Assembly (NCBI RefSeq): GCF_019049325.1
Contig: NZ_JAGMUO010000060.1
Span: 66,681-130,680 of the forward strand
Direction: 5' to 3'
DNA from: Streptomyces sp. AC512_CC834
GTDB taxonomy: Bacteria > Actinomycetota > Actinomycetes > Streptomycetales > Streptomycetaceae
Length of the DNA stretch: 64,000 nucleotides
Each line of letters starts with the position of its first letter. The first letter of the stretch is position 1. This document shows positions 17,368 through 25,064 of this stretch, piece by piece. The notes below the pieces were generated by a model that saw nothing but the letters and a program-made list of their open reading frames with translations, searched no databases and was not told where the DNA came from. Made by a program: the position numbers and the translations under genes.

Positions 17368-18194
17368 AGCGCTCGCTCTTCGGCCGCCTGTGGCCCAACG
17401 TCACGGCCGTCGTCCTGTTCATCGGTTTCGTCTTCCCCGTGTACTGGATGTTCTCCACGGCCCTCAAGCCGAGGGGCGACATCCTCTCGGAGACCCCGGT
17501 CTGGTTCCCGACCGACATCACCTTCGAGAACTTCACGACCGCGACCGACGTCGATCACTTCTGGACGTACGTCACCAACTCGCTGACGGTCACCGTCCTG
17601 GCCGTGGTCTTCTCGCTGGTGATCGCGCTGGCCGGGTCCTTCGCCCTGGCGCGGATGCGCTTCAAGGGGCGGCGCGGCTTCGTCATCGGCTTCATGCTGG
17701 CCCAGATGGCACCCTGGGAAGTCATGATCATCGCGATGTACATGATCGTGCGCGACGCGTCGATGCTGAACAGCCTGGTGCCGCTGACGCTCTTCTACAT
17801 GATGATGATCCTGCCCTTCACCATCCTGACGCTGCGCGGCTTCGTCGCCGCGGTGCCGAAGGAGCTGGAGGAGTCGGCGATGGTCGACGGCTGCACCCGC
17901 GGCCAGGCCTTCCGCCTCGTCATCCTGCCGCTGCTCGCGCCCGGTCTGATGTCCACCTCGCTGTTCGGCTTCATCACCGCGTGGAACGAGTTCGCCCTGG
18001 TCCTGGTGCTCAACAAGGACGCCGAGTCCCAGACGCTGCCTCTGTGGCTGTCCAGCTTCCAAACCCAGTTCGGCGACGACTGGGGTGCGACCATGGCCGC
18101 TTCCTCCCTGTTCGCCATCCCGATCCTGATCCTCTTCGTCTACCTCCAGCGCAGGGCCGTCAGTGGCCTGACCGACGGCGCAGTGAAGGGATAA
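17364..18194 (+). CDS. dasC: DasC, ABC sugar permease
   Basis: The second permease subunit of the chito-oligosaccharide importer has 276 residues and about six membrane segments, with the EAA-type loop LEESAMVDGCTRGQAFRLVILPLL. GTG 17364 overlaps the dasB stop and follows GGGGAGG. The dasD start comes 8 bp after its stop, so dasBCD form one transcript. Confidence 0.94.
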   Translation: MKRSLFGRLWPNVTAVVLFIGFVFPVYWMFSTALKPRGDILSETPVWFPTDITFENFTTATDVDHFWTYVTNSLTVTVLAVVFSLVIALAGSFALARMRFKGRRGFVIGFMLAQMAPWEVMIIAMYMIVRDASMLNSLVPLTLFYMMMILPFTILTLRGFVAAVPKELEESAMVDGCTRGQAFRLVILPLLAPGLMSTSLFGFITAWNEFALVLVLNKDAESQTLPLWLSSFQTQFGDDWGATMAASSLFAIPILILFVYLQRRAVSGLTDGAVKG

Positions 18195-18202
18195 CGCCAC
18201 CC

Positions 18203-19720
18203 ATGACGACCATCGCCAGGGCCACCGACACCCTCACGCGTGACGCGCTCACCGTCCTCCAGCCCGGCTTCACCGGCACCACCGCCCCCGACTGGCTGCT
18301 GCGCCGGCTCGGCGAGGGACTGGCGTCCGTCGCCCTGTTCGGGCGCAACGTCACCTCGCCCGAGCAGGTGGCGGCCCTGACCGCGCAACTGCGCGCCGAG
18401 CGCGAGGACGTGCTGGTCGCGATCGACGAGGAGGGCGGCGACGTCACCCGGCTCGAGGTGCGCACCGGCTCCTCCTTCCCCGGCAACCACGCCCTGGGCG
18501 CCGTGGACGACGTCGGCCTCACCCGGGCAGTGGCCGCGGAACTGGGCCGCCGGCTCGCCGCCGCGGGCGTCAACTTCAACTGGGGCCCGTCCGCCGACGT
18601 GAACTCCAACCCGGACAACCCGGTCATCGGCGTGCGCTCGTTCGGCGCCGGCACCGACCTGGTCGCCCGGCACACCGCCGCCTACGTCACCGGCATGCAG
18701 TCCGCGGGCGTGGCCACCTGCACCAAGCACTTCCCGGGCCACGGCGACACGGGCATCGACTCCCACCACGCCGTGCCGCTCATCGACGTGGACGCCGACG
18801 TGCTGGCCGCCCGCGACCTCGTCCCGTTCCGCGCGGCCATCGCGGCCGGCAGCCGCGCGGTGATGAGCGCCCACATCCTGGCCCCGGCCCTGGACCCGGA
18901 CCACCCGGCAACGTTGTCCCGACGCATCCTGACCGACCTGCTCAGGGGCGAGCTGGGCTACGACGGGCTCATCGTCACCGACGGCATCGAGATGAAGGCC
19001 ATCGCCGGCACCTACGGCATCGAACGCGGCACCGTCCTGGCCATCGCGGCCGGTGCCGACGCGATCTGCGTGGGCGGCGGGCTGTCCGACGAGGGCACCG
19101 TACGGCGGCTGAGCGACGCGCTGGTCGAGGCCGTCCGCGCGGGCGACCTGCCCGAGGAGCGCCTGGCCGACGCGGCGGAACGGGTCCGGGCCCTGGCCCG
19201 CTGGACCGCGGCGCACCCGCAAGGCCGACAGGACGGGCAGGACCGGCAGGACACCCGGGCCGAGGACACCGTCGACGGCGACGTGGGCCTGCGCGCGGCC
19301 CGCCGCGCCCTGCGCGTCACCGTCGCCGAGGAGTTCACCCCGCTCACCGACCCGCCGTACGTCGCCGCCCTCACCCCGGTGGCGAACATCGCGGTCGGCG
19401 ACGAGACCCCCTGGGGCATCGCCGCCGAACTCTTCCGCCTACTCCCGGGCACCGAGACCGGCAGCTTCAGCGGACCCGACGCCGGGAACGAGGCGCTGGC
19501 CGCGGCGGGCCCACGCCGGATCGTCGCCGTCGTCCGCGACGAGCACCGCCACCCCTGGATGGCGGCGGCCCTCGACGTCCTGCTGGCGGCCCGACCCGAC
19601 ACGATCGTCGTCGAGATGGGCGTCCCGCGCGCCGAGCCCCGCGGCGCCGTCCACCTGGCCACCCACGGCGCGGCCCGCGTCTGCGGCCGAGCGGCGGCCG
19701 AGGCCATCGCGGGCGCCTGA
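18203..19720 (+). CDS. dasD: DasD, family 3 beta-N-acetylglucosaminidase
   Basis: This 505-residue GH3 enzyme is expected to split imported chito-oligomers to N-acetylglucosamine in the cytosol; no signal peptide is present. The NagZ-type signature KHFPGHGDT begins at residue 175, and the nucleophile motif TDGIEM has Asp260. The C-terminal 160 residues form the second GH3 domain. It is the last gene of dasBCD, using an AAGGG ribosome site at the end of dasC. A terminator follows at 19743. Confidence 0.92.
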   Translation: MTTIARATDTLTRDALTVLQPGFTGTTAPDWLLRRLGEGLASVALFGRNVTSPEQVAALTAQLRAEREDVLVAIDEEGGDVTRLEVRTGSSFPGNHALGAVDDVGLTRAVAAELGRRLAAAGVNFNWGPSADVNSNPDNPVIGVRSFGAGTDLVARHTAAYVTGMQSAGVATCTKHFPGHGDTGIDSHHAVPLIDVDADVLAARDLVPFRAAIAAGSRAVMSAHILAPALDPDHPATLSRRILTDLLRGELGYDGLIVTDGIEMKAIAGTYGIERGTVLAIAAGADAICVGGGLSDEGTVRRLSDALVEAVRAGDLPEERLADAAERVRALARWTAAHPQGRQDGQDRQDTRAEDTVDGDVGLRAARRALRVTVAEEFTPLTDPPYVAALTPVANIAVGDETPWGIAAELFRLLPGTETGSFSGPDAGNEALAAAGPRRIVAVVRDEHRHPWMAAALDVLLAARPDTIVVEMGVPRAEPRGAVHLATHGAARVCGRAAAEAIAGA

Positions 19721-19742
19721 CGAACAACACCCCGACGACACA

Positions 19743-19781
19743 CCGAAGGCGCCGGTCCCACAGCGGGGTCGGCGCCTTCGG
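19743..19781. terminator. Hairpin terminator after dasD
   Basis: CCGAAGGCGCCG (19743-19754) and CGGCGCCTTCGG (19770-19781) are perfect arms, 22 bp past the dasD stop. It lies between convergent dasD and nagB and can act on both transcripts. Confidence 0.88.
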
Positions 19782-19858
19782 CGTGGGCGGGCAGGTGCAG
19801 GGGCCGTCGCGCACGGCCGGGCCGCCGGTTGGGCACGAGGGCTGGTGCCCGTACGGCA

Positions 19859-19893
19859 AAGGCGCCGGGTCCGCGTGACGGGTCCGGCGCCTT
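19859..19893. terminator. Second hairpin between dasD and nagB
   Basis: AAGGCGCCGG (19859-19868) and CCGGCGCCTT (19884-19893) are perfect 10-bp arms, 69 bp past the nagB stop. It reuses the stem core of the hairpin at 19743. Confidence 0.82.
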
Positions 19894-19961
19894 CGCGCGT
19901 GTCTGTCCGGGCCCGGGGACGGCCCGGGGTCCCGACGGCCCTGGGTCCCGAACGGGACGGG

Positions 19962-20747
19962 TCAGATCCCCTGCCAGTCCGGCTTGTGGGCGTAGGTGTG
20001 CCGGAAGTACTCGGCGAGCTTCAGCTTGGAGGCGGCCGCCTCGTCGACGACGACCGTGGCGTGCGGGTGCAACTGCAGCGCGGAGGCCGGGCACACGGCC
20101 GCGACCGGACCCTCGACGCTCGCGGCGACCGCGTCCGCCTTGCCCTCGCCGGTGGCGAGCAGCACCACGTGCCGGGCCTCCAGGATGGTGCCGATGCCCT
20201 GCGTGATCACGTGGTGCGGCACCTGCTCGATGTCGCCGTCGAAGAAGCGCGCGTTGTCGACGCGGGTCTGCTCGATCAGCGTCTTGATCCGCGTCCGCGA
20301 GGCCAGCGAGGAGCACGGCTCGTTGAAGCCGATGTGACCGTCGGTGCCGATGCCCAGTAGCTGGAGGTCGACCCCGCCGGCTCCGCCGAGCGCCCGGTCG
20401 TAGGCCTCGCACGCGCCCTGCACGTCCGCGGCCGTCCCGTCGGGGCCCGTGAACGCGTCCATGTCGATTCCCAGCGGTTCGAGCACCTCGCGCCGCAGCA
20501 CGGAGCGGTAGGACTCCGGATGTTCCGCGGGCAGCCCCACGTACTCGTCGAGCTGGGCGATCCGTGCCCGCGCGGTGTCCACGGCACCCGAGCGCACCTT
20601 GGCCGCCAGCGCCTCGTACACGGGCAGCGGCGTGGAGCCGGTGGCCACCCCGAGCAGGGCGTCGGGCTTGCGCCGGAGCAACTGTGCCATGGCCTCGGCT
20701 ATGAGTTCGCCGCCCGCCTTGGCATCGGGAACGATGACAACTTCCAC
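19962..20747 (-). CDS. nagB: Glucosamine-6-phosphate deaminase
   Basis: NagB converts glucosamine-6-phosphate to fructose-6-phosphate and ammonia, sending aminosugar carbon into glycolysis and removing the DasR effector. The 261-residue protein shows the family motif GIGTDGHIGFNEP (catalytic His), GVATGSTPLPVYEAL at the phosphate site, and LDEYVGLP. The GTG start follows AAGG-type bases from the leader. A dre site lies 53-68 bp upstream, as in S. coelicolor, so DasR represses it directly. Confidence 0.96.
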   Translation of the reverse strand: MEVVIVPDAKAGGELIAEAMAQLLRRKPDALLGVATGSTPLPVYEALAAKVRSGAVDTARARIAQLDEYVGLPAEHPESYRSVLRREVLEPLGIDMDAFTGPDGTAADVQGACEAYDRALGGAGGVDLQLLGIGTDGHIGFNEPCSSLASRTRIKTLIEQTRVDNARFFDGDIEQVPHHVITQGIGTILEARHVVLLATGEGKADAVAASVEGPVAAVCPASALQLHPHATVVVDEAAASKLKLAEYFRHTYAHKPDWQGI

Positions 20748-20799
20748 GCTGGCCTGCCGTTTCGAAGAGAGGACTCACCCGGGGCCCGGGACTGGCTAT

Positions 20800-20815
20800 G
20801 TGGTTTAGACCAATC
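20800..20815 (-). promoter_or_regulatory. dre site upstream of nagB
   Basis: Read on the minus strand the site is ATTGGTCTAAACCACA, close to the DasR consensus. It sits 53 bp upstream of the nagB GTG, in the promoter region. Confidence 0.88.
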
Positions 20816-20893
20816 TAACAGAGCAGGGCCCCGCGGGCGCGGCGAAACGGTCAGGCGAATGGGGGGCACGGCGCCGGTGTCACGCCGGCGGTG

Positions 20894-21646
20894 TCACGTC
20901 AGTGAACCTCCCGTCGCGTCCACCCAGCTTCCCGTGACCCACCGGCCCCCGTGCGAGGCGAGGAACGCGACCACGTCGGCCACTTCGGCCGGCGCCCCCA
21001 CCCCGCCCAGCGCGGAGAACCCCGCCGCCCGGTCCCAGCCGTCCGCGCTCCCGTGCAGCATCGCGGCCGTGTTGTCCGTGTCGATGATGCCGGGTGCCAC
21101 CGAGTTCACCGTGATGCCGCGGGCGCCCAGCACCTTGGAGAGGTCGCGCGAGAACACGTCCAGCGCGCCCTTCGTCATCGCGTACGCCATCTTGTCCGGC
21201 ATGACCGCCGTGCGGGCCAGTCCCGAGGAGATGTTGATGACCCGGCCGCCGTCGCGCAGTCGCCCCAAGCCGTGCTTGAGGATGAAGAACGGCGCCTTCA
21301 CATTGACCGTGAAGACCGCGTCGTACTCTTCCTCCCCCATCTCGCCGATGGGGCGTGTGCTGCCGATCCCGGCGTTGTTCACCAGGATGTCCAGCCCGTC
21401 GGCGTGCCTGTCGAACTCCTCCCACAGTGTCTCCGCGGCCCCGGGGGCGCGGAGGTCCGCCCCGATCGTGAACGCCGAGCCGCCCGCGGCCTCGATCGCG
21501 GCGGCCGTCTCCTTCGCCGCCGCCTCGTTCCTCCCGTAGTGCACGGCGACCCGTGCGCCGTCGCGTCCGAGCCGCTCGGCGATCCCTCGCCCGATGCCCC
21601 TGCTCGCCCCCGTGACGAGTGCCGTCCTGCCCGCAAGCACGCCCAT
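20894..21646 (-). CDS. Short-chain dehydrogenase/reductase
   Basis: This 250-residue classical SDR has the NAD(P)-binding TGASRGIGRG motif near residue 13, NNAG, a catalytic Ser-Tyr-Lys set (NISSG, then AYAMTKGAL) and the PG segment VAPGIIDTD. The ATG follows AAAGGGG. It is divergent from a TetR-family gene over an 87-bp gap with two matching palindromes, so it is the likely target of that regulator. The substrate is unknown. Confidence 0.9.
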   Translation of the reverse strand: MGVLAGRTALVTGASRGIGRGIAERLGRDGARVAVHYGRNEAAAKETAAAIEAAGGSAFTIGADLRAPGAAETLWEEFDRHADGLDILVNNAGIGSTRPIGEMGEEEYDAVFTVNVKAPFFILKHGLGRLRDGGRVINISSGLARTAVMPDKMAYAMTKGALDVFSRDLSKVLGARGITVNSVAPGIIDTDNTAAMLHGSADGWDRAAGFSALGGVGAPAEVADVVAFLASHGGRWVTGSWVDATGGSLT

Positions 21647-21669
21647 CCCGACGCCCCTTTCGAAATCGC

Positions 21670-21681
21670 TAGTGGTCGCTA
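21670..21681. promoter_or_regulatory. Candidate TetR operator, copy 1
   Basis: TAGTGGTCGCTA is an imperfect palindrome in the SDR/TetR gap, 24 bp upstream of the SDR start. It shares the pattern TAGTGSYCSCTA with the copy at 21718. Operator role is inferred from position and repetition. Confidence 0.65.
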
Positions 21682-21717
21682 CAGAAATGACCGTACAGCA
21701 GTCCCGCGACATTTCTC

Positions 21718-21729
21718 TAGTGCCCCCTA
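21718..21729. promoter_or_regulatory. Candidate TetR operator, copy 2
   Basis: TAGTGCCCCCTA repeats the TAGTG/CTA pattern, 48 bp centre-to-centre from copy 1, and ends 4 bp before the TetR ATG. Binding here would block the regulator's own initiation. Confidence 0.65.
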
Positions 21730-21733
21730 TAAA

Positions 21734-22414
21734 ATGCACTCCATGGTGAGCGGCGAGAAGAGCGATCAGAAGAGTGGTGGGGTGAACGAACGGTCCGCCG
21801 CGGCGCCCGCTCGTGGCGGCGCGGGCCGGACCCGGGGCCGCCCGCGGTCCTTCGACCGGGCGACGGCACTGGAGGCGGCGCTGCTGGCCTTCTGGGAGCA
21901 CGGCTACGAGGCCACGTCCGTCTCGGACCTGACACGGGTCATGGACATCGGCGCCCCGAGCCTCTATGCCGCCTTCGGGGACAAGCGCTCGCTCTTCGAG
22001 GAGGTCGTCCAGGAGTACGGCGTGCGGTACGGCGCCTTCGGCGATCGGGCCCTCGCCGAGGAGCCGACCGCGCGCGCGGGTATAGAGAGGATGCTGCGCG
22101 AGGCCGCCGCCGAGTACACGGCCCCCGGCCGGCCGCACGGCTGCCTCGTGATCCACGCGGCCGCCAACTGCTCGACCGCCGAGGTCGCGGAGTCCCTGCG
22201 GGAGCGGCGCAACGCCAACATCGCCGCGATCGAGAGCCGGATCGGAACCGACGTGGCCGAGGGCGTACTGCCGCCGGACACCGACGCCGCCGGCCTCGCC
22301 CGGTGCGCCGGCGCGGTGATCCAGGGCATGTCCCAGCAGGCGCGCGACGGCGCGAGCCGGACGGAGCTGGAGGCACTCGCGGAAATCGCCCTGGCGCTCT
22401 GGCCCCGCGTGTGA
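21734..22414 (+). CDS. TetR-family transcriptional regulator
   Basis: An N-terminal low-complexity segment is followed by a helix-turn-helix (about residues 40-85, with SVSDLTRVMDIGAPSLYAAFGDKRSLF) and a helical ligand domain. The sequence resembles the AcrR/YxaF-type repressors that control adjacent oxidoreductases. The ATG at 21734 has no visible ribosome site and lies right behind a TATAAA-like box and an operator, so the mRNA may be leaderless. ATG 21743 or GTG 21746 are alternatives. A hairpin follows at 22433. Confidence 0.88.
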   Translation: MHSMVSGEKSDQKSGGVNERSAAAPARGGAGRTRGRPRSFDRATALEAALLAFWEHGYEATSVSDLTRVMDIGAPSLYAAFGDKRSLFEEVVQEYGVRYGAFGDRALAEEPTARAGIERMLREAAAEYTAPGRPHGCLVIHAAANCSTAEVAESLRERRNANIAAIESRIGTDVAEGVLPPDTDAAGLARCAGAVIQGMSQQARDGASRTELEALAEIALALWPRV

Positions 22415-22432
22415 GCCAACAGGGTTAGGCTG

Positions 22433-22466
22433 CTGGCGGCCGCCTCGACGTCCGTGGGGCCGCCAG
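22433..22466 (+). terminator. Hairpin after the TetR gene
   Basis: CTGGCGGCC (22433-22441) and GGCCGCCAG (22458-22466) form a 9-bp perfect stem with a 16-nt loop, 18 bp past the TetR stop. Confidence 0.75.
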
Positions 22467-22508
22467 AAGCCACCAGCAACAAACACCGTCCACCGCATGG
22501 ACACGGTT

Positions 22509-22524
22509 AGTGGTCTAGTCCAGA
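22509..22524. promoter_or_regulatory. Orphan dre-like DasR site
   Basis: AGTGGTCTAGTCCAGA has the full TGGTCTAG-CCA core, as good as the sites at dasA. It lies in the 436-bp gap between the TetR gene and the sensor kinase, 327 bp before the kinase start. GGTCACT/AGTGACC arms (22527-22533, 22561-22567) follow it. I see no gene in this gap. Confidence 0.75.
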
Positions 22525-22850
22525 ATGGTCACTGAGGCACTGATCGCGTCGGTGACGCAAAGTGACCGTCAGGCTTCCGTCCTCCCCGCACAGGAGGGCG
22601 GACCGAGGAACCGGAGCTCTCTGCCCTGACTGCCCCGGCTCCTCATCCTTCGGCCGACCGGGACCGCACACCCCACGGCCGATGTTGCTCCGGGCTGCGG
22701 TGCCGGGAGGGCTGAGGGTCCCTCTCAGGCGCCGCGGCCCGCGGGTGTTTCCGGGGGCCGGTCGGGCCGTTTCGGGGCGGGGGAGCGGTGCAGACTGGCT
22801 GGTTTCGATCGCTGTCCGTACCGCCAGGTACGCTCAGCCCCGTGCCCTCC

Positions 22851-24317
22851 ATGAACGAACTCGTACGCCAGCACACCGCGCTCGACGACTCCGACCTCGA
22901 GTGGCTCCATCTGCTGGTCTCGGAGTGGCAGCTTCTGTCCGACCTCTCCTTCGCCGACCTGGTCCTGTGGGTGCCCACCCGCGACGGCGCGCGGTATGTC
23001 TCCGTCGCCCAGATGCGGCCCAACACCGGCCCCACCTCGTACCAGGACGACATGGTCGGCCACCTCGTCCCGCGCGGCCGGCGCCCCATGCTGGACGTCG
23101 CCCTGGACGAGGGCCGGATCGTGCGCGAGGGCGACCCCGAGTGGCGCGAGGAGGTCCCGGTCCGCGTCGAGTCCATCCCGGTACGGCGCCAGGGCCGCGT
23201 CCTGGGAGTCATCGCCCGCAACACGAACCTGCTCACCGTGCGTACACCGAGCCGCCTGGAGCTGACCTACCTGCAGAGCGCCTCGGACCTCGCCCAGATG
23301 ATCGCGGCCGGCGCCTTCCCGTTCGAGAACCAGCAGGTCGACATGGACGCCTCGCCCCGCGTCGGCGACGGCCTGATCCGCCTCGACGCCGACGGCACCG
23401 TCCAGTACGCCTCCCCGAACGCCCTGTCGGCCTACCACCGCATGGGCCTCGCCGCCGACCTGGTGGGCCACCACCTGGGCCGGACCACCGCGGAACTCGC
23501 CCCCTCCCGGGGCCCGGTGGACGAGGCACTCGCCAAGGTGGCCAGCGGCTGGGCGCCGCGCGAGTTCGAGATCGAGGCGCACGACGGAGTGATCCAGTTC
23601 CGTGCGATCCCCCTCAAGCCCAAGGGCACGCGCATCGGTTCACTGGTGCTCCTGCGTGACGTCACGGAACTGCGCCGGCGCGAGCGCGAGTTGATCACCA
23701 AGGACGCCACCATCCGGGAGATCCACCACCGGGTGAAGAACAACCTCCAGACGGTGGCGGCCCTGTTGCGCCTGCAGGCCCGGCGCATCGAGTCCGACCG
23801 GGGCCGCGAGGCGCTGGAAGAGGCCGTGCGCCGGGTCGGCTCGATCGCGATCGTGCACGAGACGCTCTCCCAGAACCTGGACGAGCGTGTGGAGTTCGAC
23901 GAGATCGCCGACCGCGTGCTGGCGATGGTGGCGGAGATCTCGCCGGGCAAGGTCACCGGCCGGCGCACCGGCCGCTTCGGCATCCTCGACGCCGAGGTGG
24001 CGACGCCGCTGTCGATGGTGCTGACCGAGGTACTGCAGAACGCCCTGGAGCACGGATTCCGGGACGGCGACACCGGCACGGTCGAGGTCTCGGCGGTCCG
24101 TGGCGGGACGACCAAGGAGGCCCGGCTCCTGGTCACCGTCCAGGACGACGGCGTCGGTCTGCCGCCGCACTTCGACCCGCACCGGTCCGGCAACCTCGGC
24201 CTGCAGATCGTCCGCACCCTGGTGGAGGGCGAGTTGGGCGGCACCTTCGACATGGTCCCGGCCCCGGAGCGCGGTTGCCGGGTGATCCTCGACATCCCGG
24301 TGCCCGCGGCGAAGTAG
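22851..24317 (+). CDS. PdtaS-like sensor histidine kinase (HisKA_2 type)
   Basis: This soluble 488-residue kinase has an N-terminal GAF-like sensor domain (about 1-155), a PAS domain (about 165-275), then a HisKA_2/HWE-type dimerisation segment with the phospho-acceptor motif IREIHHRVKNNLQTV, and a HATPase domain (LTEVLQNALEHGF, DDGVGLPP, NLGLQIV). This matches mycobacterial PdtaS, which works with an ANTAR RNA-binding response regulator. No response regulator is adjacent here, so the partner is encoded elsewhere. ATG 22851 begins the conserved N-terminus; GTG 22842 is possible. Confidence 0.92.
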   Translation: MNELVRQHTALDDSDLEWLHLLVSEWQLLSDLSFADLVLWVPTRDGARYVSVAQMRPNTGPTSYQDDMVGHLVPRGRRPMLDVALDEGRIVREGDPEWREEVPVRVESIPVRRQGRVLGVIARNTNLLTVRTPSRLELTYLQSASDLAQMIAAGAFPFENQQVDMDASPRVGDGLIRLDADGTVQYASPNALSAYHRMGLAADLVGHHLGRTTAELAPSRGPVDEALAKVASGWAPREFEIEAHDGVIQFRAIPLKPKGTRIGSLVLLRDVTELRRRERELITKDATIREIHHRVKNNLQTVAALLRLQARRIESDRGREALEEAVRRVGSIAIVHETLSQNLDERVEFDEIADRVLAMVAEISPGKVTGRRTGRFGILDAEVATPLSMVLTEVLQNALEHGFRDGDTGTVEVSAVRGGTTKEARLLVTVQDDGVGLPPHFDPHRSGNLGLQIVRTLVEGELGGTFDMVPAPERGCRVILDIPVPAAK

Positions 24318-24342
24318 CCCGTCCCCGGACAGCAAAAAGCCC

Positions 24343-24360
24343 CGGACCGGTGAAGGTCCG
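24343..24360 (+). terminator. Hairpin after the sensor kinase
   Basis: CGGACC (24343-24348) and GGTCCG (24355-24360) form the stem, extendable by flanking GCC/GGC bases with a bulge, 26 bp past the kinase stop. It also lies past the convergent wblE gene. Confidence 0.7.
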
Positions 24361-24486
24361 AGGCCAGTGCTCGTGCGATGCATCGTCCGATGCGCATCGG
24401 GGGTACTGCGCGCTGCGGCTCGGGAGCGGGGGTTGCGTACTCGCTGTACGCGCCGCCAAGCTGAGGCTGTCAGTAGGGGTGGGTTG

Positions 24487-24744
24487 TCAGGCGGAGGCCT
24501 GACGAGCCCGGTTGCGGGCGGCACGGCGCTTCATTGCGCGGCGCTCGTCCTCGCTGAGACCACCCCAGACGCCGGAGTCCTGGCCGGACTCGAGCGCCCA
24601 CTGCAGGCACTGCTCCATGACAGGGCAGCGACGGCAGACGGCCTTGGCTTCCTCGATCTGCAGCAGCGCGGGACCGGTGTTGCCGATGGGGAAGAAGAGC
24701 TCGGGGTCTTCCTCGCGGCAAACGGCGCGGTGACGCCAGTCCAT
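24487..24744 (-). CDS. wblE: WblE, WhiB-like iron-sulfur regulator (WhiB1 type)
   Basis: This 85-residue Wbl protein carries the four [4Fe-4S] ligands Cys9, Cys37, Cys40 and Cys46 (C-x2-C-x5-C), the GVWGG turn and a basic C-terminal DNA-contacting tail (RRAMKRRAARNRAR). Length and sequence match the WblE/WhiB1 group, which binds the principal sigma factor and is nitric-oxide sensitive in mycobacteria. The ATG follows a GGAGAGG site. The AT-richer leader upstream holds a perfect-arm palindrome. Confidence 0.95.
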   Translation of the reverse strand: MDWRHRAVCREEDPELFFPIGNTGPALLQIEEAKAVCRRCPVMEQCLQWALESGQDSGVWGGLSEDERRAMKRRAARNRARQASA

Positions 24745-25064
24745 GGCTGCTACCTCTCCTTGGTATTACATGCTGGGATGCTTGTGAATGTGAACGCTTT
24801 CACGAATCCCTCAACAAGGGAAGGGCCTAGCGCCAGGTTCCCTGGCGTGGTCCTGTGGTTTGAAGAGGGGTTCCGGTGATCTGTGGATGCCGGTCCTGCG
24901 GGCTGTCCCGATCGCCAAGAAGAGACTCGCAAACCTCGGCGGCGGATACAACCCCTTCCGGAAAGTTTTTTTTGATTCTTCGGTGTCGACTACATCACAG
25001 CCGTACTTCCATGGGGTGGACCCTGGCCTAAACGTTCGAGTGAAAGGACTTTCGCCCTTTCTGC
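24745..25064. other. 320-bp gap: wblE leader and lipid-kinase 3' end
   Basis: I see no convincing gene. On the minus strand it should hold the wblE promoter and leader. It contains a palindrome (24789-24802), a short perfect hairpin CGCCAGG-TTC-CCTGGCG (24831-24847), and a run of eight T (about 24965-24973), rare in this genome. Confidence 0.6.
24789..24802 (-). promoter_or_regulatory. Palindrome upstream of wblE
   Basis: On the minus strand TGAAAGCGTTCACA fits the LacI-type operator pattern TGNNANCGNTNNCA, 45-58 bp upstream of the wblE ATG. It could instead overlap the promoter -35 region (TTCACA). Regulatory role is inferred. Confidence 0.4.
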
